From an uncultured Clostridia bacterium (GTDB lineage Bacteria; Bacillota_A; Clostridia; Oscillospirales; Oscillospiraceae), in the NCBI GenBank assembly GCA_947307505.1, contig CAMZJG010000034.1, positions 1 through 8,781 of the forward strand: DNA of 8,781 bases. The letters run 5' to 3'. The notes beneath the pieces are model-generated. The model was not told the DNA's origin. It saw only the letters and a list, made by a program, of their open reading frames with translations, and did not search any database. Positions within the stretch are counted from its first letter, which is position 1. Every line of letters begins with the position of its first letter. Below, piece by piece: positions 1 through 5,825 of this stretch. A program made the translations under genes and the position numbers.

Positions 1-1565
1 TATTTGACGACAGCGATTTCGTCCAGCTGAAGGGCACCACCTGGTATCCCAACAATGACGACAGCCAGAACGACGGCGGCGTCACCCTGCGTTACGCCCT
101 CCAGGTATCCATCAACACCGTGGCGGCCCAGATGATCGATATGCTCACCCCGGAGGTCTCCTTTGACCATCTGGTGAACAATCTGGGCTTCACCCATCTG
201 GTGCGGGATTACAACGGCTTCTCGGACGTGAGCTACGCGGGCATGGCTTTGGGCCAGCTCTCCTACGGCGAAAGCGTCCGGGAGATGTGCCAGTCCTACA
301 CCCCCCTGTGCAACAACGGCATCTATACCGAAGCCCGCACCTACTCCAAGATTCTGGACGCCTCCGGCAAGCTGGTGTACGAGAACATCCCCGAGAGCCA
401 TGTGGCCCTGAAGGAGACCACCGCCTATTATATGACCGAGATGCTGAACAACGCCGCCAACCGGGGCACCGGCTGGCTCTCCAAGTTCGGCAACATGGGC
501 ATCGCGGGCAAGTCCGGCGGCAGCAGCAGTTGGCATGACCGCTGGTATATCGCCTATACCCCCTATCTCCTGGCGGCCTGCTGGACGGGGTACGACATCG
601 GAGAGAACATGGGTTCCTCCAACCCCGCCACCGGCATGTGGAAGCAGGTGATGCAGGAGGTGCACAAATACCTGGGCTATGAGGACAAGCAGTTCGAGAC
701 GCCCGAGGGGATGCGCCGGGTAACGGTCTGCGTGGATACGGGGCTCCTGGCCTCCGAAGCCTGCGATCATGAGATCCGGGGCAGCCGCACCATGACCCTG
801 TATATGTACCCGGAGGATATGCCCACCAGCGTCTGCCAGGCCCACGTGTACCAGGATATCTGCTCCGAGAGCCTGGATCTGGTCGGGACGGACTGCCCGG
901 ACAGCTGCCGGGTCCGATTGTCGGTGCTGGATCCCAGCAAGTATTCGGGAACCATGACCCTGCCGGACTATTACCGCAGCGGCGCCTATCCCAAGAAGCG
1001 GAGCTTCGGCTCCGACGCGGCGTATCAGGAATGGCGGGATGAGAACCGCACCCGCTATGTTCTGAGCGAAATGCTCCACTGCCGGTATCATAACATCGAT
1101 CCCGTCTCCGGCTGGATCATCGAAGCGAAGCACGGCTACCTGATCAATCCCACCACCGGCATGTATTACGATATTGAGAATGATATCCTGATCGACCAGT
1201 ATTCCAAGTGGCAGGTGGACTGGCTCACGGGCTATCTGATCGACCCCAACACCGGGAATTACGTGGATCCCCATACCGGGCAGGACGTCTTCCTCACGGA
1301 CGAGCAGCTGGCCTCCTATACGCAGTATAAGTACCACAGGCCGCCCGGCTACGGCCATGAGGAACCCATCGTACGGCCTCCCGCGCCGACGGAGGAGCCG
1401 CAGCCCACGGACGAGCCGGCCGAACCCGGCGGCGAGCCCGGAGAGGGAGCGCCTGAAGAGCAGGGAAATGAAGCGGGCGGAGAACCCGCAGCGGAGCTGC
1501 CGGAAGCCACCCCCGCGCCGGAGGGAAACACCGGGGACGAGGGCGGAGGAGAAGAAGCGGGCTGA
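1..1565 (+). CDS. Class A penicillin-binding protein (PBP1A-type), C-terminal part, 5' end cut by window
   Basis: This is the 3' part of a bifunctional peptidoglycan glycosyltransferase/DD-transpeptidase, an extracytoplasmic membrane-anchored enzyme that polymerises and cross-links the cell wall. The frame is open from nucleotide 3, upstream of the first GTG at 120, so the gene continues left of the window. Visible transpeptidase signatures are the second active-site motif S-I-N (108-116) and the third motif K-S-G (510-518) followed by SSSWHDRWYIAYTPYL, which matches the class A pattern KTG...D.WF.GYTP. The SxxK nucleophile and the glycosyltransferase domain lie outside the window. After the transpeptidase comes a Cys-containing region (about 720-950) of the kind seen in clostridial PBP1A proteins, then a repeat-bearing segment (1098-1280), then a tail of about 60 residues very rich in Glu, Pro and Gly (about 1370-1562), probably disordered outside the cell. 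The downstream hairpin at 1599-1627 has a poor U-tract on this strand, so transcripts may run on to the terminator at 1838-1874. The family assignment is firm; the exact paralogue is not. Confidence 0.93.
   Translation, partial: FDDSDFVQLKGTTWYPNNDDSQNDGGVTLRYALQVSINTVAAQMIDMLTPEVSFDHLVNNLGFTHLVRDYNGFSDVSYAGMALGQLSYGESVREMCQSYTPLCNNGIYTEARTYSKILDASGKLVYENIPESHVALKETTAYYMTEMLNNAANRGTGWLSKFGNMGIAGKSGGSSSWHDRWYIAYTPYLLAACWTGYDIGENMGSSNPATGMWKQVMQEVHKYLGYEDKQFETPEGMRRVTVCVDTGLLASEACDHEIRGSRTMTLYMYPEDMPTSVCQAHVYQDICSESLDLVGTDCPDSCRVRLSVLDPSKYSGTMTLPDYYRSGAYPKKRSFGSDAAYQEWRDENRTRYVLSEMLHCRYHNIDPVSGWIIEAKHGYLINPTTGMYYDIENDILIDQYSKWQVDWLTGYLIDPNTGNYVDPHTGQDVFLTDEQLASYTQYKYHRPPGYGHEEPIVRPPAPTEEPQPTDEPAEPGGEPGEGAPEEQGNEAGGEPAAELPEATPAPEGNTGDEGGGEEAG
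1098..1280 (+). repeat. Degenerate [D/N]P-x-[S/T]-G repeats in the PBP C-terminal extension
   Basis: Within the PBP reading frame, four pentapeptides of the form [D/N]-P-x-[S/T]-G occur within 61 codons: DPVSG (1098-1112), NPTTG (1146-1160), DPNTG (1242-1256) and DPHTG (1266-1280). Two of them sit in a longer matching unit, GYLINPTTGMYYD (1134-1172) and GYLIDPNTGNYVD (1230-1268). The sequence shows the repetition directly. A role in wall or ligand binding is only a guess; I do not recognise a named domain here. Confidence 0.6.
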
Positions 1566-1589
1566 GCCTGACCCTCAAATGAATCGAAC

Positions 1590-1627
1590 AAACAAAACCG
1601 CCGCGGGACCGATCCGGTCCCGCGGCG
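1590..1627 (-). terminator. Rho-independent terminator, U-tract on the minus strand (end of serC-serA transcript)
   Basis: A perfect 12-bp stem, CGCCGCGGGACC (1599-1610) pairing with 1616-1627, encloses the 5-nt loop GATCC. Read on the minus strand, the stem is followed by GTTTTGTTTGTTC, a good U-tract. On the plus strand the downstream sequence TGCGTATTCTC is a poor U-tract. It therefore best terminates leftward transcription, meaning the serC-serA message after it has crossed the small gene at 1743-1823. It may also act weakly on the PBP transcript, whose stop codon lies 33 nt before the stem. Confidence 0.8.
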
Positions 1628-1674
1628 TGCGTATTCTCAGGGATTTCTTTCTCATGACAGATCGGGGCGGAAGG

Positions 1675-1703
1675 TTCCCGACGCCATGGCAGCATGGTAT
1701 AAT
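1675..1703 (+). promoter_or_regulatory. Extended -10 sigma-A-type promoter of the small membrane-peptide gene
   Basis: A perfect TATAAT lies at 1698-1703, preceded by TGG at 1695-1697, which gives the extended -10 form TGnTATAAT. A weak -35 candidate, TTCCCG, lies at 1675-1680 with a 17-bp spacer. Extended -10 promoters often tolerate a poor -35. The predicted transcription start is near 1710, giving a leader of about 33 nt before the ATG at 1743. The call rests on consensus match and spacing only. Confidence 0.65.
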
Positions 1704-1742
1704 GGCACATAAGACAGCAGCGGAAGAAAGGAAAGAAAAGAC

Positions 1743-1823
1743 ATGAAGATGCACAAGTTCTTCGCCTGGGCGGCGGCGATCTGCTTCCTCCTGGCTATCA
1801 TCACCGGGTATAAACGGAAATAG
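1743..1823 (+). CDS. Small membrane peptide, 26 aa, function unknown
   Basis: This gene is too short for routine gene callers. It starts ATG AAG ATG CAC AAG at 1743 and stops at TAG 1821-1823. The peptide has a basic N-terminus (MKMHK), a central hydrophobic stretch of about 18 residues (FFAWAAAICFLLAIITGY, residues 6-23) long enough for one transmembrane helix, and a basic end (KRK). A purine-rich ribosome binding site, AGGAAAG (1729-1735), lies 7 nt before the start. An extended -10 promoter precedes it at 1695-1703 and a strong terminator follows 14 nt after the stop, so it looks like a complete monocistronic unit with a transcript of about 165 nt. It sits in the gap between convergent PBP and serA genes. 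I have an unverified impression of similar short peptides with an HK...TGYK pattern in Clostridia. Possible roles are a membrane regulator or partner peptide, or a type I toxin-like peptide; none is shown by the sequence. Confidence 0.6.
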   Translation: MKMHKFFAWAAAICFLLAIITGYKRK

Positions 1824-1837
1824 TGTCCGCAACGGAA

Positions 1838-1874
1838 AGCCGCGGGACCGGATCGGTCCCGCGGCTGGGTTTTT
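1838..1874 (+). terminator. Rho-independent terminator, U-tract on the plus strand
   Basis: A perfect 12-bp stem, AGCCGCGGGACC (1838-1849) pairing with 1855-1866, has loop GGATC and is followed by GGG and TTTTT (1870-1874). It ends the small gene at 1743-1823 and any PBP transcript that reads past 1627. On the minus strand its tail (TTTCCGTTGCGG) is weak, so the serA message probably passes through it. Its 25-bp core is the exact reverse complement of the core of the hairpin at 1599-1627. Confidence 0.85.
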
Positions 1875-1888
1875 ATCCTGATTGGTTT

Positions 1889-3010
1889 TTACAGCACCCG
1901 GACCCGGATCACCCCGGGCTGGTCGGCCAGGGCCGCCTGGTTGAAGGGCTCGTCCCGATCCGCCAGGATGGCCTTGATGTTTCCCCGCACGGCTTCGGCT
2001 TTCGCCGCGGCCTCCACGCTCACCTGGGCGTCCTTCTTCGCCAGGATCACCGCCCGGTATTTTCCGGACCGGTCCATGCGGACGTTGGGCAGGTTCACGC
2101 TGTTGACGATATTGCCCCGGAGGAGGTATTCCGTCACCTGGTCCGCTGCCATGATGGCGCAGTTCGTTTCGCTCTCCGGCGTGCTGGCTCCCAGGTGGGG
2201 GATGGAGACGCAGCCTTCCATGGAGACCGTGTCCCCGTTGGGGAAGTCCGTCACGTACCGGCTGACCTTGCCGCTCTTCAGGGCGGCGGCCATATCCGCG
2301 TCGCACACCAGCTCGCCCCGGGCGATATTGATGATCCGCACCCCGTCGGGCATGAGGGCGATGGTCTCGGCACGGACGGTATTCTTGGTATCGGCGTTCA
2401 GAGGCAGGTGGAGGGAGAGATACTCGCTGCGGGCGAACAGAGCCGCCTGGTCCGGCACCATCTCCACGATGCCCGTCAGCTCCTGCTTCAGGGCGTCGGA
2501 GAGGAAGGGATCGCAGCCCAGCACGGTCATGCCCAGGGCATGGGCCGCTTTGGCCACCTTGGCGCCTACGGCGCCCAGACCCAGGAGGCCCAGGGTCTTG
2601 CCCATGAGCTCGGGGCCGGTGAACTGCGCCTTGCCCTTTTCCACCAGGGGAGCGACCTCATCTCCCTTTCCGGCCAGGGTACGGCACCAGTCGATGCCGC
2701 CGATGATGTTCCGGGAGGCCAGGATGAGAGCGCATACCGCCAGCTCCTTCACGGCGTTGGAGTTGGCGCCGGGGGAGTTGCACACATAGATGCCCAGTTC
2801 CGCGAAGCGGTCCGTGGGGATATTGTTGTATCCCGCGCCGGCCCGGGCGACGGCCAAGAGGCCGGGACCGGGAACGTAGTCCAGCATCTTTGCGCTGCGG
2901 ACGATGATGGCGGCGGGATCCTCCGCATTGTCGTCAACGACGAAATCCGTCTGCGGCAGACGCTTCAGGCCTGCCGGATCGATGGCATTCAGGGTTTTTA
3001 CCGTAAACAT
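1889..3010 (-). CDS. serA: D-3-phosphoglycerate dehydrogenase (2-hydroxyacid dehydrogenase family)
   Basis: This enzyme oxidises 3-phosphoglycerate to 3-phosphohydroxypyruvate with NAD, the first step of cytosolic serine synthesis. The ATG at 3010 (MFTVKTLNAI) is preferred because AGGAGG (3019-3024) lies 8 nt before it; the in-frame ATG at 3016 would be only 2 nt away. The product is 373 aa. It has an N-terminal substrate segment with RAGAGYNNIP (residues 56-65), a Rossmann motif GLGAVG (144-149) with Asp167 after the second strand (typical of NAD preference), catalytic Arg231 (INIARGELV) and His272 (IPHLGAST). The usual catalytic Glu, found in FPTEP-like loops, lines up with Gly259/Asp260 in TDFPNGD. 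The tail after about residue 316 is only some 57 residues, so any ACT-like serine-sensing domain is short or divergent. It lies 25 nt after serC in an evident operon, which supports SerA over another 2-hydroxyacid dehydrogenase. Confidence 0.9.
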   Translation of the reverse strand: MFTVKTLNAIDPAGLKRLPQTDFVVDDNAEDPAAIIVRSAKMLDYVPGPGLLAVARAGAGYNNIPTDRFAELGIYVCNSPGANSNAVKELAVCALILASRNIIGGIDWCRTLAGKGDEVAPLVEKGKAQFTGPELMGKTLGLLGLGAVGAKVAKAAHALGMTVLGCDPFLSDALKQELTGIVEMVPDQAALFARSEYLSLHLPLNADTKNTVRAETIALMPDGVRIINIARGELVCDADMAAALKSGKVSRYVTDFPNGDTVSMEGCVSIPHLGASTPESETNCAIMAADQVTEYLLRGNIVNSVNLPNVRMDRSGKYRAVILAKKDAQVSVEAAAKAEAVRGNIKAILADRDEPFNQAALADQPGVIRVRVL

Positions 3011-3035
3011 CTTCATATCCTCCTGCGGGCCGGGT

Positions 3036-4124
3036 TCAGCCCTGCTTTTCAAATTCCTTCATGTAGTCTGCCAGCGCCTGCACGCCCTCGATGGGCATGG
3101 AGTTATAGATGGAGGCCCGCATGCCGCCCACGCTCCGGTGGCCGCCGATGTTCTCGATGCCCCGTTCCTTGGCGCCGGCGATAAAGCGCTTGTCGATCTC
3201 CGGATCCCCGGTGACGAAGGTCACGTTCATGAAGCTGCGGGAACCCTTTTCCGCGCAGCCCTTGAAAAGGCTGCTGGAATCCAGCACGTCGTACAGCAGC
3301 TTGGACCGGGCGCGCTTGCGCTCCTCCATGGCGGGGATGCCGCCCTGGGCGTCGATCCATTTCAGCATCAGATCCATCATGTAGATGCACCAGCAGGGCG
3401 GGGTATTGTGCATGCTGTCCCCCTTGATCATGGCGGCATAGTCCAGCATCACGGGAGCGATGGGAAGGGCGTTGCCCGCGTAGGTCTTGTTCACGAAGAC
3501 CGCGGTGACGCCGGCGGGAGCCATGTTCTTCTGGGCGCCGGCGAAAACGACGGCGTACTTATCCCAGTCGATATACCGGGTGAGGATATCCGAACTCATG
3601 TCCGCCACCAGGGGCACTCCGGCGGGAGCCTGGGGGGTATACTGCCACTCGGTGCCGTAAATGGTGTTGTTGGCGCAGTAATAGAAATAGGAGGCGTCCT
3701 CATGCAGGTCCAGCTGGTCCTGGGCGGGGATATAGGTGTGGTTCTTCTCTTTGCTGGAAGCAACGATGCGCACTTCCCCGTATTTCTTCGCCTCATCCGC
3801 TGCCTTCCCGGCAAAGGAGCCGGTCACGGCGTAGTCCGCCTTCCCCGTGCGGCTGATGAGGTTCATGGGGACCATGGCGAACTGAAGGGTGGCGCCGCCC
3901 TGGAGGAAGAGGATCTCAAAATCCTCGGGCACCTTCAGCAGAGCCCGGAGCCGGGCCTTCGTATCCTCATGGATCGCCTGGAAAGCCTTACTTCGGTGAC
4001 TCATCTCCATAACGGACATGCCCGTTCCCCCGTAGTTCAGAAGCTCGGACTGAGCTTCCCGGAGAACTTCAACAGGCATGGTGGAGGGGCCGGCAGCAAA
4101 GTTGAATACGCGATCCTTAGGCAT
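3036..4124 (-). CDS. serC: Phosphoserine aminotransferase
   Basis: This PLP enzyme converts 3-phosphohydroxypyruvate and glutamate to 3-phosphoserine and 2-oxoglutarate, the second step of serine synthesis. The product is 362 aa, the normal SerC length, and starts MPKDRVFNFAAGP at 4124; AGAAGG (4132-4137) lies 7 nt upstream. An upstream in-frame ATG at 4181 has no such support. Family marks are NFAAGPSTMP (residues 8-17), GMSVMEMSHRSKAF (35-48), FLQGGAT (73-79), Asp175 in LVADMSSD for the PLP ring nitrogen, and Lys199 in GAQKN as the Schiff-base lysine, close to the known position in other SerC proteins. SerC also acts on a pyridoxal-pathway intermediate in some bacteria, but the adjacent serA points to serine. 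The gene has its own promoter at 4203-4231 with a leader of about 72 nt. No gene for the third enzyme, phosphoserine phosphatase, is in the window. Confidence 0.96.
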   Translation of the reverse strand: MPKDRVFNFAAGPSTMPVEVLREAQSELLNYGGTGMSVMEMSHRSKAFQAIHEDTKARLRALLKVPEDFEILFLQGGATLQFAMVPMNLISRTGKADYAVTGSFAGKAADEAKKYGEVRIVASSKEKNHTYIPAQDQLDLHEDASYFYYCANNTIYGTEWQYTPQAPAGVPLVADMSSDILTRYIDWDKYAVVFAGAQKNMAPAGVTAVFVNKTYAGNALPIAPVMLDYAAMIKGDSMHNTPPCWCIYMMDLMLKWIDAQGGIPAMEERKRARSKLLYDVLDSSSLFKGCAEKGSRSFMNVTFVTGDPEIDKRFIAGAKERGIENIGGHRSVGGMRASIYNSMPIEGVQALADYMKEFEKQG

Positions 4125-4202
4125 GGTATGACCTTCTTTCCAAAAAGATGTTGAATAACCGATGATATCGGGATAATACATTAAATGATTAAATTAGACG
4201 AT

Positions 4203-4231
4203 ATTATAGCAAGGCCGCAGGAGAAAGTCAA
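4203..4231 (-). promoter_or_regulatory. Sigma-A-type promoter of serC-serA
   Basis: Read on the minus strand: TTGACT (4231-4226), a 17-bp spacer and a perfect TATAAT (4208-4203). The -35 box overlaps the 3' end of mtaB and contains its TGA stop codon. The predicted start is near 4196. The AT-rich leader of about 72 nt holds a direct repeat, ATTAAAT-G-ATTAAAT on the plus strand (4180-4194), and a small inverted repeat, CCGAT/ATCGG (4159-4171). Either could be an operator; no known riboswitch fold is recognisable. I see no terminator between mtaB and this promoter, so read-through from upstream is possible. Confidence 0.85.
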
Positions 4232-5496
4232 GCCTTTGCTTCAACGGGTAAATCCACAGGTTCCAGGGTGAGTCTGCCTTCCCGGATGCCGGTGATTTTC
4301 ACCGGGAGTACCTGTCCTTCCCACCCCGGGAGCAGCTCCGTTTCGCAGTCGTTGGGGGTGCGGCCCAGGCGGCTCTCGAACAGTACCTCCTGCACCGTGC
4401 CCACCTGGGCGGCCAGAAAAGCGGCCCGGGTCTCCGCAGCCAGGGCGATGGCCCGGCGGGCCCGCTCCTCCCGCTCACTTTTGGGAACGGGATCCGGCAT
4501 CAGGGCGGCCCGTGTCCCCTTCCGCTCGGAATAAGGGAAGACGTGGACATGGGCAAAAGCGCATTCCCGAAGGAAATCCAGGGTGCGGGAAAACTCCTCC
4601 TCCGTCTCCCCGGGAAAGCCGGCGATCAGGTCCGCGGTGACGGAGCAGCCGGGAAAGGCTTCGCGCAGGAGTTCCACGCTCCGGCGGAACCGGGCGGTAT
4701 CGTATTTCCGGCCCATGCGCCGCAGGGTGTCGTCGCAGCCGGACTGGAGAGAGAGATGGAAGTGCGGGCAAAGCCTGGGAGTCTCCCGGAGCTTCCCGCA
4801 GAAATCCTCGTCCACTGCCCGAGGTTCCAGAGAGCCCATGCGCAGACGCAGCTCCGGGGCGGCTTTCCCCAGAGCGGAGATCAGATCTCCCAGACCATAT
4901 TGATAGGAAGCCAGCTCGATCCCCGTGAGGATCAGCTCCTTCACCCCGGAATCCCGGAGGCGCAGGGCTTCCTTCACCGCCTGATCCGGCGGCAGGCTCC
5001 GTACCGGTCCCCGCAGGAAGGGGATGATGCAGTAGGCGCAGAAGTTGACGCACCCGTCCTCCACCTTCAGATAGGCCCGGGTCCGGCCCAGGGACCGGTC
5101 CGGGGGAAGCGCCTCGAAGGTCCGGCGGTCCAGCGCCCGATCCAGCAGATTCACCGGGGAAGAAGCCCCCTCCAGGGCGCACAGCGCCTCCACAAAAGCC
5201 AGACGGCCGCCGCTTCCCCCCGTGACGGCGGGACGGCAGTCCTCCGCCTCCTCCGGCTCCGCCTGGGGCCAGCAGCCGCAGACGGCCAGCTTTGCCCCCG
5301 GGTTTTGCTTCAGGAGCCGTCTGGCGGCTTGGCGGGATTTCCGAGAACTCTCCGCCGTGACGGCGCAGCCGTTCAGCACCACCACGTCCGCGTTCTCCGT
5401 GACGATGCTGTGCCCTCTGGCCCGGAGCAGAGATTCCATGGCGGCGGTTTCGGACTGGTTGCAGCGGCAGCCCAGAGTTTCAAACAAAAAGCGCAC
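4228..5496 (-). CDS. mtaB: tRNA (t6A37) methylthiotransferase, radical SAM
   Basis: MtaB adds a methylthio group to t6A at position 37 of certain tRNAs (ms2t6A), using SAM and two [4Fe-4S] clusters. The 422-aa product shows all three methylthiotransferase domains. The N-terminal UPF0004 domain has cluster cysteines Cys10 (LGCRCNQSE), Cys44 (NGCAVT) and Cys75 (VCGCWPQ). The radical SAM core has CVNFCAYC (Cys149, Cys153, Cys156). A TRAM-like RNA-binding domain lies at about residues 365-415. The LGC.xNQ.E start and CVNFCAYCIIP favour the MtaB branch over MiaB or RimO. The start is GTG at 5496, 2 nt after the TGA stop of the HPr-like gene, with AAGGA (5503-5507) inside that gene 6 nt away, so translation is probably coupled. 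MtaB needs Fe-S clusters and a sulfur source, and a cysteine desulfurase is encoded divergently just beyond. Confidence 0.93.
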   Translation of the reverse strand: MRFLFETLGCRCNQSETAAMESLLRARGHSIVTENADVVVLNGCAVTAESSRKSRQAARRLLKQNPGAKLAVCGCWPQAEPEEAEDCRPAVTGGSGGRLAFVEALCALEGASSPVNLLDRALDRRTFEALPPDRSLGRTRAYLKVEDGCVNFCAYCIIPFLRGPVRSLPPDQAVKEALRLRDSGVKELILTGIELASYQYGLGDLISALGKAAPELRLRMGSLEPRAVDEDFCGKLRETPRLCPHFHLSLQSGCDDTLRRMGRKYDTARFRRSVELLREAFPGCSVTADLIAGFPGETEEEFSRTLDFLRECAFAHVHVFPYSERKGTRAALMPDPVPKSEREERARRAIALAAETRAAFLAAQVGTVQEVLFESRLGRTPNDCETELLPGWEGQVLPVKITGIREGRLTLEPVDLPVEAKA

Positions 5497-5498
5497 GG

Positions 5499-5738
5499 TC
5501 AGTCCTTCACGATGAGGCGGCTGATGGCCTCCGCGAACTTCTCCCGGTCCCCGGGGGTACCGTGTACCACCACGTCCACAGGCTTGGCCAGGTCCAGGCT
5601 GAACAGACCCAGGAGACTTTTGGCGTCCACCAGGTAACGGCCGGAGACCACGTCGATATCGCTCACCTGGGCATTGGCCTGGGTGACAAAGTGCTTCACG
5701 TCGTCTATGGTGCTCATGCGGATCCGGATCGGTTCCAT
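5499..5738 (-). CDS. HPr-like protein lacking the phosphocarrier histidine
   Basis: This is a 79-aa protein of the HPr fold starting MEPIRIRMS at 5738; AAGGAGGG (5745-5752) lies 6 nt before the ATG. The second half is clearly HPr-like: DAKSLLGLFSLDLAKPVDVVVHG (residues 38-60) keeps the regulatory-serine region, with Ser41 equivalent to Ser46. The first half lacks the GLHARPA active site: with an ungapped alignment Thr10 stands where His15 should be and the conserved Arg17 is also missing. The nearest histidine, His16, falls six residues later in the first helix. It therefore cannot act as an ordinary sugar phosphotransferase carrier. By analogy with Crh of Bacillus, also a His15-less paralogue, a regulatory role through Ser phosphorylation is possible. 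Such divergent small HPr proteins are, as I recall, common in Clostridia. It is the first gene of a two-gene unit with mtaB. Confidence 0.85.
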   Translation of the reverse strand: MEPIRIRMSTIDDVKHFVTQANAQVSDIDVVSGRYLVDAKSLLGLFSLDLAKPVDVVVHGTPGDREKFAEAISRLIVKD

Positions 5739-5750
5739 GGGGATCCCTCC

Positions 5751-5779
5751 TTGCAATTCATATTTGGATTGATTATACT
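5751..5779 (+). promoter_or_regulatory. Promoter of the cysteine desulfurase gene
   Basis: TTGCAA (5751-5756), a 17-bp spacer and TATACT (5774-5779) form a good sigma-A-type promoter. The predicted start is near 5786, about 40 nt before the ATG. Its -10 overlaps the -10 of the opposite-strand promoter (5772-5777) by four bases, and its -35 overlaps the ribosome binding site of the HPr-like gene. Confidence 0.7.
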
Positions 5780-5801
5780 GCTTTTGCCTTGGGCAAGTCA
5801 A
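5772..5801 (-). promoter_or_regulatory. Promoter of the hpr-like/mtaB operon
   Basis: Read on the minus strand: TTGACT (5801-5796), an 18-bp spacer and a perfect TATAAT (5777-5772). The predicted start is near 5765, giving a leader of about 27 nt to the ATG at 5738. It is closer to consensus than the opposing promoter that shares its -10 bases, so it may win when both compete. Confidence 0.8.
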
Positions 5802-5825
5802 TTTGAAACAGGGAATGAAGCGGAT

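Noticed and set aside
1628..1837. Dedicated minus-strand promoter for an antisense RNA against the small peptide gene
   Set aside because: TATACC-like hexamers exist on the minus strand, but none has a -35 element at 16-18 bp spacing.
1823..4154. Long plus-strand open frames opposite serA and serC (for example 1823-3184 and 2904-4154)
   Set aside because: They lie wholly antisense to strongly recognisable enzymes, have odd His/Gly/Arg-rich compositions typical of GC-rich antisense frames, and have no credible ribosome binding sites.
4543..5637. Plus-strand open frame opposite mtaB
   Set aside because: It is antisense to a complete methylthiotransferase with all cluster cysteines, and its composition is that of a shadow frame.
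5562..5825. N-terminal extension in frame with the cysteine desulfurase
   Set aside because: It would overlap the HPr-like gene on the other strand, while MIYLDNAATT at 5826 is the normal family start. The predicted transcript also begins near 5786.
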